Notes: generated from the letters alone by a model not told the origin. A DNA stretch of 64,000 bases from Zonotrichia leucophrys gambelii (GCF_028769735.1 NC_088172.1:93138951-93202950); one strand, 5' to 3'; numbered from the stretch's first letter, positions 39,001-51,800 are shown. Numbers and translations are program-made.

Positions 39001-42000
39001 GCTCACTTGGTGGGGGACAAGTGACAAGCAAGTGGCTGTGATGGCTGCCTAAAAGCAAATTTGCAGCAACTCAGAGGCATCTTCCACCCCTTCACTTGCA
39101 TGATACAGCTGCAACTGCTCCCACACAGAGCCCCAAATCCTGGCAAAGGAGAGACACATCCAGTACCTCTAGATCCACAGAGGACATGCATGTTGCTTCT
39201 TACACCACTCAACACATCTTCTTGCTAACAGCAAGACTGGTTTTTACAGGCCCCTTGGGATTTCTGTCTGGGAACTGCTCTCCTCATGAACTTATCCAGA
39301 TCACACACAAATCAACCAAACTCTTGCCATGCAGCTGGAAAGGGCAGGGAAAAGCAGAACTTGAAACAAAAGCTTGAAATGATTTTAGGACGATCATGTT
39401 TGCCTCTGTTTCAGATGATCCAGCTCTACTATCCTTGGATGAAGTCCTGGCAACAAGAACGGAAAGTTTTCATTGCCCTGGGGAGGCTCATACCCTCTCT
39501 CAGCATTCACAGGGATGAAGAAACACCAAAAGCAGGAGAGATGTCAGGCAATTTAGAAGATTAGCTCAGCACTACCATAATCCAAGTGACACTTGTAAAT
39601 CCAAAACAACTTCCACATGTGTACTCCATACCAACACCCATAGTTAAAATGCCTGTCTCCCCTCCCATGGGGCTGAAAAGTATTTAAATTGTATTACAGG
39701 GAGACTAAAGCAATGACATCTTTCCAAATTAAGTTACTGGTTTGGGGGAAAGCTTTGCTTGACTGTGGTAGCTCTAGACAAGACTGCAAAGTCCACACTG
39801 GGAGACATCCCACTTCAGGCACAGGATACATCACTCATCCTCCTTGGACTGAAGGGCTGAATTTTGGGGCTCTTCAGCAATATCAATATTCCAAATCCCA
39901 AATCAGCATTGAAGTTCTGAAAATAAAAGTTTAGTGCCACTGAGAAGCATGGCAAGCTCCTTTCAGGAAGTGCTTTGGTCATCTCTCAGTGGCCTCTCTG
40001 GAGGGCTCCTCCAGCCACAATGTATACATTTACTCACACAGCAGTCATGACTCAAAAACGAGCTCCAAGGATGCACACGGCAGCTGTGACTCAGGTTGAT
40101 GAGCCACAACAACTCCCCAGCCACAGAAATACTGCCCTGGCTCAGGGCATGATGTCAGGGAAACTTCCTACATCTAACCATTTTCCCTCAGAGTAACAAG
40201 GCATCAAAGTACGGTGGAAAAACCACACTCTGAGGTGTTGCTGCTCTGTCCTCAGTGTGGATTTCAGTGGAAGACTCGTGCACAGCATAGCTGCCAACAT
40301 GATTGCTTTTTTATCTGTTTATCCCATATCCTGCTTCTGTCCTCACTGAGGTCCCAGACCCTGGAATACACATTGACTCTGTCCATTAATCTTGTCTAGC
40401 AGCCGTGCTTGCTATCACCACCTTTTTGCAGCCTGGTCTCAAAACCTTCCACAGCAGCAAGCAGCACCTCTGAAGGACTTCCCCTGCACAAATCAAAGCT
40501 GCACAGACATGAAGCACCTGACAAGAAAACAATTACAGAGGAAGTTCAATTTCCATTGAGCAAACAGCCCTTGGGGCAGTAACATACTGGTGGTCCAGTT
40601 TAACTGGAGGGATCCAGCACACACAGCTCCCAGGGAAAGCCAGTACTTCCTCAGGGCTGGTGAGGAGGTGTTGCACTCACCAGAAATGACTTCCCCAACA
40701 CCAAGCTTTTGGCACAGCCACTGGATAGAGCCTTAAGCCTATTTACCCAGATTCAGGCACTCTGACGTGATTGCCAGCGAGCTGTGGCTGTGATTAACCC
40801 GCACAGATCCCAGCATGATGCGATCACCACCTAAAGAGCTCAAGCTCCCCATGACAACCAAACCTCAGCTGAGGGCACGAGGCAAGCCCAGCCTCTGCAG
40901 GCCACTCTCCTGCAGGGGAGCCTCAAGGAGCAGCAAGCCACCTGCCAGCCAGCCTGCAGCAAAGCAGCACACTCAGCTCAGAACGCACACTTGGGGCATT
41001 AAGGCACTTTCAGTTGTGCTCAGGCCCTGCTCCACTTCCAAGAAGCAAGGTAGGACTGCAGTCAAGGCACTGTTTTGACAACAGCTCCACGAAATGATTA
41101 ATTCAGCCTTGGTTTCAGCGGCATTGTTCGTGCTGCTGGGAGACAGCACAGAGGACAAGCTGGCAGAGTGCTGATGAGGCTCTTCAAAGCATGGGTATTT
41201 CTGGGGCTGGGAAGCAACAAACAGTGCATTGGCCCTGGCTGGCAGCAGAAGCAGCCTGGCTCGCTGGACACTGCCAGGCAGGGAGTGTGTGAAGCCCTCC
41301 ACAGCCACATCTGTTTGCAGCAGGGGCAACTTGAGCCATCAGCTGCATTTCAATGAGTTTTTTGTTTAGTAAGTCCCATGGGAATTATGGGACATCTATT
41401 AAAGATCCAGAAATAGCTTCTCACTGCAGGCACAAGACCCAGCATGACATCATCTCTTCAGTCACATCTTCTGTTTTGTCTGTGCTGCCCTGTTCTGAGA
41501 CTCATGCCCCAAATTCACCACTCACTTCTGCTCAGGCCCTTGGAATCTGAACCATCTTCAGGGGGATCAAAAAGCAGCTTGCTGTCACAAATACAGTAAT
41601 AAAAGCTGTCTTACAGAGGATGGTTTTGAAGTTAGCAAGCTAGCTTACAAACATTTTACATATTAACTGGAAAAAAGGCAATCCCATGGTGAGAAAGCAT
41701 GTTTGCCTTAAGCCTATGGAAGAACTCAGTTAATACTGGTATTCCTTCTGCAGCCTGAGTTTTCACTATTGAGCAGTGATGACCAGCCCAGCAAAGGGCA
41801 CAGTGCTTTATCAGGGAGGAGAGTGCAGACCTTCAGCTCATGTCTAGGACAGACAGACACGCAAGTGGGTGGAAGATTCAGAAGAACGAAGTCAACAACC
41901 CAAGCTCCCTTCACAACCACTGAGACACAGAGGAGCCAAGAAGTTCAGTGAACTCCTCAAGACAGAGGAATCAGATTGCTAAAGTTTATAATCAGGGTAT

Positions 42001-44383
42001 GAGCTTGCTTCCTCAGTTTACTTCCAAATAAAACAAAAAAAGACTTTGAAACAGTTGTCTAGGTAGGACAAGTCTGTCTGCAGCAGGAACTGATGTGCTC
42101 CAGAATTCCAGCAGTGCTGCTGGGCTGTACCACCTCCTCTGGTCCAGACAGTTTCATGCCTGCCTCTGGTGGAAGAAGCAGCCCCCAGTTTGAGGCAGCA
42201 TCCTGCTGACCAACTCCCAGGCAGTCCCTGCTCTACACAGCATGAAGGGGGAAATTTTGAACCCCAGTTTGAGGTCATCTCTGTAGTAAAATGAATTCAA
42301 GTTCTGCTAAATGAACAGGACAATTTTAAAGCTAAAAGCTTGATTCTGGCTCCACTTTTTATTTTTTGCCTCTTGTAGCCAGCCAAGGGCTGTTCCACTG
42401 TGAGTGCCTGACTCTGCAGATGAGTGGAGGAAGATGCTGCAGCTCAGAACAACAAGCCTCAGTGTAGGAGCAGTCATGCTCCATTAGCCCTGTCTGGTTT
42501 TAAGTTATTGCACTACAGCTCTCAGACAAGCATACAATTTTCCATGTACCAAACTCTCTCCATCAGCAAGATGAGGCACAAAGTGCCAAAGTCTGAGGTA
42601 GAACAAAAAGTCCATGGTGCTATTTGCATCAGATTTGCCCTTGCTGGTCTCAGCTGACTTTTCAACCCTTTAAGGATGCTTTCAACTTACCTTGACTTAC
42701 ACTGTGACATTCTCAGCCCAGCAGCCAGAGAAGGAAGGCTGGATCCTGCTCCCCAATCCTCTTTACACTAACCTGATTTAGAGGCAGACCTCCTACACAG
42801 CCCACACACTACTAATGCCATAAGGGTCGTCCATTTCAACTCCTCTACTCTTGCTGCCACCACTCTTCACCACATCAAGGTGAAGTTTTCCTTGCAGGCA
42901 TTTGAAAAACAATTATCTACCACTAGACCACTAAAGAGAGCAGATCCAGGATGCAGAAGCCCTGCACAGATATGAGTCGTCAGCTTTTATGACTCACATG
43001 TTCAGGTGATCCACTCAAAACCAAACAGTCCTGTTCCCCAGTTGGCCAAAGCAGGCTTTATCAAGGTCATTAGCACCTGGGGAAGAACCTCACTGAAGTG
43101 ATCATTAGAACAAGCAGGGCACCTGGATTCTGCCTCTCCCTGGGAATCTGGATGGGCAGATTTAGGCATTTGACCTGACTGGGTTAAGCCTCTTCATAAG
43201 GTGACCCATAAAGGCAGCCCTTGCAGGTTACTTTGATTGCTTCAGATTTAACAACTGGCATTGCCTCTGCACTCTGTAAAGGAGGAAAGAGAGGCTGCAC
43301 ACTCCCCACTAGCTCAACTGCTGAAGCACAGCTATGAACCAAACAACTTGCATTATCCAGAGCCAGAATCCTGACTGAAAGAAGGAATGCATCCCCTTTT
43401 CCTCTACATTCTGCTGGAGGCCTCGGTGGTGGCCCAAAGTTCAGTCGATTTCATGCTCCAGTGCACTGCTGCTGCCTTGTAGTTCCCTTTTCAGACAAAC
43501 ATTCAGCACCTCATCTGAATGCACACTTGGAGCAAATGCCCCCGTGCAGATTGTGTAACATCTGCAAAGGACAAAGCCTGCATCTGGATGTGCTGGTAAG
43601 AGTCACCCGACACACAGAGCAGATGCAAGTCGTCTGCCAGCATCCAGAATCTGTGTCAGAGCTCATCACCGAGCCTCCTGGAAGTAAGGAAAACCATGGA
43701 GCTGGGAAGCTAAGGTGCCTAACTTGTGCTGTGATTAACTACAGGCTAGGAAATGAAAGGGATGTTAAGACTAAATCTAGCTGCAGACCACTTCTTCATT
43801 GATCTAGAGATGAATAGCTAACTACATTGTTCAGAAGTTTCAGAATGAATGCAACTCGTGCCTCCAGGTACCGAAATCTCCAGTGACATTTCACGGCTCA
43901 TTTAGGCTGTGTCTGCCCTCACCGTCTCTCACAGAGGATTGTTAACCCTTTCAAATGGACACGTCGGTCAGGAAAATCAAGAACTAGATCAAAAAAAATG
44001 TGGATGCCATATAAACAGCATCCTCCTGCTCTCAGCAGATCAGCTGTATGCTGTGTTACAAAGATCTCATGAGCCCTCTCAGCCCAGTGAGTGCCATGAA
44101 TCCTTCTTTAACCCATCTCCTACCGAGCCCCGGGAATGCTGAATGAGCAGGGGCTCGGTCACTTCAAAACAATTGAATCCTCTGCCAGCCCGCACTGATA
44201 GCGAGGGATATTTTAGACAGCCATCTCCTGCCAAGCAAGCATTCCAGTCTGTTGACTAGTTCTCACTACTGCAAGACCTGCCATTAGGTCAGGCTATGGA
44301 AACGTGCGTTAGACCAAGCTTAACAGTGTAGCCCAGGCAATTCCACACGGGATTAGTGCCTCAAGCGCCAGCCAAACACTCAC
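36061..44383 (-). other. LBH: LBH intron 2
   Basis: This is an 8.3-kb phase-0 intron with canonical ends. I recognise no CR1 or LTR inside it. It contains a perfect TCF/LEF-type octamer (37393-37400), a weaker ATCAAAG match near 40204, and an AT-rich block (about 38,040-38,320) with an 11-base motif repeated 101 bases apart. The ORFs inside are short and unrelated to known proteins. Confidence 0.85.
37393..37400. promoter_or_regulatory. TCF/LEF-type site in LBH intron 2
   Basis: CTTTGATC, followed by T, reads AGATCAAAG on the other strand and matches the TCF/LEF core consensus. LBH is a known Wnt/beta-catenin target in mammals, so the site is plausible, but such octamers also occur by chance. 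Confidence 0.3.
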
Positions 44384-44486
44384 CTGATACGACAGCCCAT
44401 CCTTGCGGGGGCTTAGTCCGATCTCATCCATGGCTGGGGTGTTCATCATCACTTCAGTCATTTCAGCGGATCTCAGATAATCAGAG
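44384..44486 (-). CDS. LBH: LBH coding exon 2 (residues 9-43)
   Basis: The exon follows a pyrimidine-rich acceptor ending TCTCTAG and ends CAG|GTGAGTG, a near-consensus donor. It encodes C-SDYLRSAEMTEVMMN, then TPAMDEIGLSPRKDGLSYQ. This is the conserved N-terminal half of the LBH family (Pfam LBH domain). Human LBH has nearly the same block, with TQPMEE in place of TPAMDE. Ser34-Pro35 within GLSPRKDG is a minimal proline-directed phosphorylation site; whether it is used is not known from sequence. Met18, Met22 and Met23 are in-frame internal methionines, and Met18 has a better start context than Met1. The exon is 103 bases, which with the 26 of exon 1 makes exactly 43 codons. Confidence 0.96.
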
Positions 44487-45213
44487 CTAGAGACAAAAGA
44501 CAGCATTCCAGTGATCCGAGGGGCTACGGCAGGACCGAGCACGATTCAAGCAGCGAAGCGAGCAGCGGAGACTGTAGGCAGTCTATTTCTGGTCCCTTCC
44601 TTCCTGCCCCCCCTTGGAAGGCAGCGGAAAAAGCTCAGTCCCTCGTAAGCTGGAGCTGCATCCAATGCCCTGGGAGCACCTCCCCGGCTCTGCCCCAGGA
44701 GCTCCAGCACAGCCGGGGACGCTCCGGCAGCAGCGCCTCGCTGTTAGCTCCGCTTCCCTCAGCTCTGCCCCGCGGGGAGAGAGGGGGGAAGTAAAAACCC
44801 ACACTAAATAAAGTGCAAGCGCGGGGGGCTTGGTTTTTCTTTCACTTTTTTTTTAAATTTTATTTTATTTCTCAAGCCGGTGCGCTTTAGCTCCCACTGA
44901 CTTATTTTACAACCTAGGGGACTCCCACGCCAGCGGAGCGCGCGGCGCCAATTCCAGCTCGGCTCTTCCAGCCTTAATGGAATTTCCAGCGCGAGAAAAG
45001 TGAACTGAACTCCCTCCCGCAGCCGCTCACCCGTCCCGCTACCGCCCGCCGGCCGGGGAACCGCCGCCACCGAGCCGCTCCCCGGGGCCCCTCGCCGTCC
45101 CGCTCCCCGCCTCACCCCGGGGCGGCTGAGGCGGCATGAGGGGACATGGTCGGCTGAAGGGGCTCGGCCTCAAGCGTCCCCCCGCCCGCCCTTCACGGGA
45201 AGCGCCCACTCAC
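44487..45213 (-). other. LBH: LBH intron 1
   Basis: This 727-base phase-2 intron lies largely within the promoter CpG island. It is GC-rich at its 5' end and contains a T/A-rich patch around 44,840-44,870. No other exon or repeat is recognised. Confidence 0.85.
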
Positions 45214-45239
45214 CAGGGCAGGGGACACAGCACAGACAT
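45214..45239 (-). CDS. LBH: LBH coding exon 1 (start codon, residues 1-8 plus two bases of codon 9)
   Basis: The ATG is at 45239-45237 and the exon reads MSVLCPLP plus the first two bases of a Cys codon. It ends at a strong donor, G|GTGAGT, whose intron begins at 45213. Spliced to exon 2 it gives MSVLCPLPCSDYLRSAEM. This aligns residue for residue with the human start as I remember it (MSIYFPIHC, then the shared DYLRSA block), which is why I chose this start although the first nine residues diverge. The start context is weak, with T at -3 and T at +4. There is no other ATG in the roughly 125 bases upstream, so no upstream ORF competes there. Exact chicken or finch sequences were not compared. 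Confidence 0.85.
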
Positions 45240-45391
45240 GAAGTCCCAGCGGAGGCTGCCCCGGGCAGGGGGTGGTGGAAGGGGCACCCAGGCGCTGCGG
45301 GACGATGCGCGGCGCTACCGGGGAACCGAGCAGGGTCCCTCACGCCTTGGTCGCCACCTCCGCTCTGAGCCCCGCGCTCACCGCCGCGCCG

Positions 45392-45450
45392 CCTTAAATG
45401 GCCCCGGGGGGCGTGGCCCGGCTCCAGCCCCGCCCATTCGCCTGACGTCA
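45392..45450 (-). promoter_or_regulatory. LBH: LBH core promoter motifs: CArG box, GC box, CRE
   Basis: Reading towards the gene on the minus strand there is a perfect CRE (TGACGTCA, 45443-45450), a GC box (GGGCGGG, 45429-45435) and a perfect CArG box (CCATTTAAGG, 45392-45401, matching CC(A/T)6GG). The ATTTAA core of the CArG box could also serve as a TATA-like element about 150 bases upstream of the ATG. The motifs match consensus exactly; binding of SRF, CREB/ATF or Sp1 is inference. Confidence 0.6.
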
Positions 45451-45840
45451 ACTTTTTCATGAATGGCCTCGGCACCGCCCGCGGGGGGACGGTGTGGGGG
45501 GGGGGTGTCTGTCTGTCCGTCCGTCCCATGTCCCCGCCACAGCCACCCCGTGCCGGACGTTCCCAGTGCAGGGAGGTCAGAGCGGTGTGTTCCCGCTGTC
45601 CCGGCCCGGGCCGAAGCGGGGTGCGGCCCCTCGGCTCTGCTGCCGGCACCCCGAGCATCGCCGCGGCTGGCGCTGGGTGTCACGGAGCGGAGCGGGTCTC
45701 AGGCGCGGCCCCTTCGTGGCGGTGGTGGCCGGGGACACGGGCAGGGACGGCAGGTGCCCAGAAGCGGCAGCGGCCGCCCTGCCCCGCTCCTGCCAGCGCC
45801 CTCCGTGCCCCGCACCGCCGGCGGGGGTAAAAGCTGAGTG

Positions 45841-48800
45841 AGCAGCTTCAAGGGGCCCAGTTATATTTAGCAAAACAATGTGAATCAATGACGGGAAAGC
45901 GCAGGAGCAGAGGGAGAGGCAAATCCATTCGCTGCCCGGGCAGCGTGAGCACCGCGGGCAGCTGTAGGTAAAGCACAGTTCCTGCATTTCCCTCCCAACG
46001 TGAAACTTCTGGAAAGCAAAGTGCATCTTTGGGAGAAAGGCCTGGGCATCCCAAGCTCAGCATGACTCCCTATGTTGTGCATGGATCTGCTGGTGTTTGT
46101 ACACCCTAAGGAGCAGGCTGTGTCCCGAGGCACGTGCCACGGGACGGGCCGGGCTCTCCAAGGCTACTGAGAGATGCTCAGGGCCTTTGGGGACAGTTCC
46201 CCCCTCTGTTTGCTTTCCCAGGGATGTTGCTGTATGCTGGCAGGTGAAGTTTAGTGCTGGGACTGTTTGGATTCCACCTGTTGCTCCATGCTGCTGCTCA
46301 GACTTTGCCAACACGGTGGATAACCAAGCACACACTTGCTTCTCCTGTTTCCCTCAAAGGCAGAACACTCAGCTGCTGCCCTGCTTCACACACATGTCCA
46401 TGCACGGGCAAATACGTGCTATTTGCCCCAGTATATAAGTGCTAAAAAAGCACAAGTTCAGTGTGTCTGAAGGAAAGCTTTGCCCTCAGCTCCACTGATC
46501 TACCCTCCAGACTGTGTATGAGTGTGTACATCCCTACGTGCATGTGTTTCCTCAGAGCGGATAATTTAATCTTCTTAGATTGATATTATATAATGTGAGC
46601 GTATGTGGGTGTTTCACATCAGGCTGCAGCAAGCTGCTGCTTTGTGCCACACTGGAATGAATCACAAGGAGTCAGTCGAGCCCCTGCAAGCGTGTGGAAA
46701 TTCAGGTGGGTGGCAGTGAGCTCCCTGCAAAGGGCCACCAGTCACCTTCCACAGGGTTAAAGGGAGGGAGGCAGCAGAGGGGACTGGGTGCACACAGTCC
46801 CTTTGCCCTCCTTGAGCCCCCTGATGACAAGGTTTGGAGTCAGGGAGAGGAGTAAGAAGACAGCCAAGTCTCCAAAGTGCTGGGGAAACAGCTTCCCTCT
46901 GTTCTGCTGGCCTGTCCACCCAGACCCCCTCTCCCTGCTGCATCCCCTGGGACACACTTGTTCACATTGGCTGTCTTTGCTGATTTCTCCACTATAGAAC
47001 ACAAAGACTTGACTTGTAAAATGCTTTTTTTGATGCTGAACAGCCCAGGCCAGTGCCTGGTAGTATGTGCAGAGGCTGGGAGACCACTCTGGGAGAAGGA
47101 GAGAGACAGGGTGCTGCTTCAGTCAAGTCTCTTAAAATTAATTTTCCAGCCTGCCCCAAGCGCTTTCTTCCCCCACCACGTCCAGTTAAAACGTGGGACA
47201 TGAGATGGGGACATAATTCCCTGGGATGTTTCATCTGAAGCAACCCTGCCTGTGTCCCTCAAACATATACACACCTGCTATGGATTTCCTGGTGGTGTCT
47301 GCACAAAATAAAAGCTGATGAAAAAACCCACATGCCCCAGCCCCAGGCCCTCTTGCACCAGGCCCACTGATTTGTCTCTCTGAATGCCTTCCTATGCTCA
47401 GCAGGGCTTGAAGTTCAAGGTTTTCCCTCTTTGGGAAGCTCATTCCTTTAAGTATATAATTTTTGATACGTCAAAGTCCCTGAAGGAGGTCAAGGGACAG
47501 AAATGGGGCTCAACCTCTCCTCCATCCAGCCCCCATGGCTCCTGCAGCCACCACTGAGAAAAAGCAGCTCACATCAGCCCTTTGCCAATGTCCTCTGGGC
47601 TCTGCCTTGCCATCTTGGCTGTCAGGGGAAAATATTCGAGTTTTTACCTAGATAAGTGCCGTTCAGGGGGTGTGAGAGGGATGACACCGAACTGTGCTGA
47701 GTCTATGTGTGTGTCTGTGCTGAGTACACAGATTACTTCCCAATGACTGGGTGAGAGCATGGGCCCTGGGCCTGGCCAATTCCCATCCGGAGGCCTGGGT
47801 ATCCGTGCTTTTATTGGCTCCAATCCACTGAGATCTATCCGTGTGATTAACCCTAAATGTGTTAACAGCCCTTTAGAAAGCACAGGCACACCTCCCGTGA
47901 TTCCCATCAGTGATTCCCATCAGCCACACTTGGCTGCTCCCCTGCTTCGGGGTGGTTCCTGTGGCCACCAGGGTAAGGTTCTGTGGGTGAGCTGTGCACC
48001 AGGAACGCTGCACCTTTGTCCCTACCCTTGGGGGAAGTCTTGCTGAAGGCATCCAGGTGTCCCAGGGATGGAAGATGTGTTATAAGCCTGGGAATGCGTT
48101 CTCCATGCAAGGGAGTTGTCCTATAACAAACAGCTCCTTCGGCTTTACTTGTCCAGCCAGGTGTGAACAGCTGGGGTTGCAGAGGTGAGCAGGAGGGGCT
48201 GTTGTACCTGCGGCTCCCACCTTGCTAAGAACAAGCTTTCCCCTTTGGATAAGCCTTTATGTCATGTCTAGGCTGAAAATGAGGGAGCCCAATTAACCCT
48301 TGAGCTGCTGAGCTGCCACGTTGGAAATGGCATGTCCAAGCAATCAGTTTTCATTACATCCCAGATCCTAAAATCCCCAGTCGTCACTTCTCTCAGAGCA
48401 CAAAGCAAGAGGAATTTCCTGCCATCCATGAGCTCACAACCACAGAGCAGTACATGGGAGCAGAGAATAAAATGGGATTAGCTCAAACTCTTTGATCACA
48501 AATGAGAATGAACCCCTCTGCTCATTCTCTGCTTTATTGATAGGAGCAAGATACAAGCATTTCAAATTGCTATTTTTTTGTCTTTTATTTTCAGCCAGTT
48601 CTAATAAATGGAGCTCAACCTGCTCTGATTTCCCCTTCTTCCCTTATCTCAATGTTCACCAAGTCCCTGTTTCACTGCTGTGTATTTTTCCATTAAACAC
48701 TGTGGATTCCCCAGTCACCTGGGGGCAGGAACAGCAGCACTTGGGCTTTCAGCTGGAGTAAAGGGCTTTCCAGGGCGTTGAGCTGAAGGGAACCAGATGA

Positions 48801-51800
48801 GCCCCCTGACTTTTTTATTACCTTCAGTTAATTTTATAAATCCCTGTAATATTTTGCTTTTCAGGACAGCATAAACCAACCAACAAATGGAAGCTCATAC
48901 GTTCTGCATCAGCAGCAATCCAGCAGGAGCAGAGTGATGCTGAAGGACAGAGCATCACTATCCTCCTGGAAGACACTTGTGCATCAGCAGAGCCAAAGAG
49001 ATTGCTCATTTCCCTATATTTTCCCCTAACCTGCTTGCAATGCAAGAGATTTCATAGCATTTGCCTCCAAGCAAACACAAGACACGGCGTGTCTGGATTT
49101 AGATCCCACTCGGCACAGGCTGAGCGCACGACAGCCGCTGGCACCCCAGCCCCTCTGCAGCCATGCACGTGGCCACCTCCCTTTTCCAAGGGGCCACTGA
49201 GGCTGCCCGAGGCGACGTGACCAGCACAGGGTCACCCTCAGGGTCACCTCCATTCGGGAGCAGAGCTTGCCGGTTCTTGTCTCCCGGCCAGCGTTGTGAA
49301 TCCTACGGGGAAAGTTTCCTAGTGAAAAAATAAACTCTTCCCACTTGGAATTTAAAAACAAAACCATGGAAACGTTTCTCTCCGTCCTAATGTTTTGCAA
49401 AAAAGTTATTTTAACAAATTTAAATTTGGGGCTTGATTTGACCGTCCGGTGCCCTTTGAAATAGTTGAATCCAGGCCATCACCGCAACCATGTTTGAGCC
49501 AGGCTTTGAGCTCCTGCTTGCCTGACATTCCACCAGAACCTTGGGCATTTAAGTCCCCCTCCTCAGCTGAGAGGTGGTCAGGCTCCCCCCAGTTCTGGTT
49601 TCCTGCACACACTGTGTGCAGTATCTTGTTTTTGCTTCACCAAGTTTCATGACCCCCTTGCAAATAGTTTGCATGCCCAGGGATGCTGCAGATGAGCTGA
49701 AACAGCTGCCACCTGCAGGCTGCCACCTTGGTGGCACCACCAGAGACTGTCCCATGTGCTTCTGCCCAGCAAAATCTTCCTAAGAGGTGGTGACTGCAGC
49801 TCAAACCAACTCTGGGCTGTCCCTGCATGGCCCTACCTGTGCATGACCTGGCACAAACCCTCTCCTGTCCGTGCTCGTGGCACACAATCTATTTATTTCC
49901 TTGGAAAAAAACAGGCTCTCGCAGTGTCATTCTTTCCAGCCACTTTCCACAGAGCATCACGTTTCACAGTGACTTTCAGAGAGTGATTGAGAAGAAAAAG
50001 CCACTCAACGTTTGGCTGTACTGCTCCGTGTGCCTCGTGTTGAAGGGGGTTGGAGAGCAGAGAGGAAAAATGGGGCTCATACTCTGTGATGAAAAGCAAA
50101 AAGGATGGATACAGCCATCAGAGTAGAGGGGTTTGATCTTATAGACCCAGATGGGATGCTAAGGGCCTGGGAATTGGATCTGCTTTTGCAATGTTGCCTC
50201 TGGTTTTATTTTACACTGACCCCCCAGGAAGGAAGGGGCCGTGCTGGAGCTGAGTCTGGAGCCTCTGATGAGGCTGGCTCGGGGTGGCTCAGCTGGTTTC
50301 CATCCAGCTCTGCAGGCCCCATTCAGGGAAAACCTTAATCTTGTCCTGATAATTGGGTTTATGCTTAAGGACTTTTCTGAACTGGGGACTTGGATGGTGA
50401 CAGCTCCTGTGGATAACCATGAGGAGAGTGAAAGGGGCAGCGACAGGAGGAAAGGACAAAGGACATGGCTTCTCTGTCCCAAGAAACCTAAAATATGAAG
50501 ACCTTGGTTTCTTCTTCTCTTTTCCTCTCCATTGCAAGAGGTGGCACAGCTCCATGTCTAGAGTTCCACCCAATGCCTGGTCCTTGTTCCAGCCAGCCCT
50601 GCCTGGGACATGTCCCAACATAGCCTGCAGTTTTCCTGGGCTCGTACCTGGTCTCCATGATGCTTCCCTGGCCCCCTCTGTTGCCCACTGCTCTCAGAGG
50701 GGCTGAATTTCAGAGCCATTTTGCAATAAGGTAAAATTCCACAAAGCAGGAGAGAATTGTGCTCAAAAGCCCAGCAAAGGGGGTTTGATGTGGACCTCAC
50801 ATGTGTAGGTGTCTCACCAGCATCCCCTCCAGGTTCCTGCAAAAGGAGGTGTCTTCTCCATCCTTCTGATGGCTCCTGCAGGAGATGCACTTGGATAAAG
50901 AATGGATAAGCAGCAGAACCCCATGTCCAGGGCAGGAGGACGTGTCCTTGCTGGACTCTATGGAGTTGTAGTGAGCACCCTGCACCCTCAAGGAAGCCAG
51001 CAGAAGATGTGAGCTCTCAGTGTGGCTCCAGATCATGCCAATACAAAAGGACACATTGAGAACAACGAGTGTCTGGATTAATATTTATATTCTGTCAAGG
51101 GAACAGAAATGCCTTTTGGCTGGAATTGGTGCATGGAAGATCTTTCATTTAAAAAATTGAATCCTTTACTCAATCACTGCATTTCCCCTTTTCATCATCC
51201 TAGAGTTTTATTTATTGACGGGTTTATTTTTTTTAACAGGGTATGTTTTTTAACAGTGTAGTTTTTGGGTTTTTTTTTAAACAGAGTTTATTTTTTAAAA
51301 CATTGGTATTTATTTCTCTTTTTTTAATCTGTTGGTCAGATGAGTAGTGCCCTGAGACGAGTTGACCCTAGAGGCAACATCTCCCCTTCCCAGTTTCTGG
51401 CAGGTCACTTGCAAGCATCAGGGAGACAGAGGGAGCATGAGAAACGCAAAGATAAGTCCCCTGCCTAAGAGGGAGAGAGGCAACACGAACATCCAAGCAT
51501 CAAGAAGGCACCAAAACACAGGAGCTAAATGGGGGAATTTATTCCTTCTGTAGTATCTCATCTATGCTGTACTTAAGGCTGTGACCACTGCTATCCCAGC
51601 ACAGGGCAGCTTTTACATCAGAAATACTACTTTTGCGCCAAAGGAGGAATAACATTCTCAATGTCAGGCACATCTGCCTCAATAGAAGTGAGCCAGTGCT
51701 CCAGCTCTGGCTGCTGTGAGACCAGATAAACCACTGTGTCCCCACCACAAAGCATGGGAGAGGATGAGCAGGGGGTGGCTGCCCCTGGTGTTTCCCCAGC

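Larger units (their letters stand above)
33590..45370 (-). other. LBH: LBH transcription unit (three coding exons)
   Basis: LBH encodes a small, acidic, largely disordered nuclear protein known as a transcription cofactor in limb, heart and epithelial progenitor cells. The start of this span is the inferred poly(A) cleavage zone and the end is an inferred transcription start about 25 bases beyond a TATA-like CArG box; neither is measured. Joining the coding exons with canonical GT-AG introns (intron 1, 44487-45213, phase 2; intron 2, 36061-44383, phase 0) gives a 106-residue protein. It aligns without gaps to human LBH over exons 1 and 2 and over most of exon 3. No other protein-coding gene is visible on either side, so LBH appears to be a solitary gene in a broad non-coding interval. 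In human the neighbours are YPEL5 and LCLAT1, and no exon of either was recognised here. Confidence 0.93.
44900..45840. promoter_or_regulatory. LBH: CpG island over LBH promoter, exon 1 and 5' intron 1
   Basis: CpG dinucleotides and G+C rise sharply here compared with both flanks, and the island spans the inferred transcription start. Overlapping ORFs of 100-160 codons on both strands (45170-45841) are by-products of the low stop-codon frequency in GC-rich DNA. Divergent transcription from such an island would be usual but cannot be seen from sequence. Confidence 0.85.

Noticed and set aside
45170..45841. Several 100-160-codon ORFs around the LBH promoter
   Set aside because: They arise in the CpG island and overlap LBH exon 1 and the promoter in conflicting frames.
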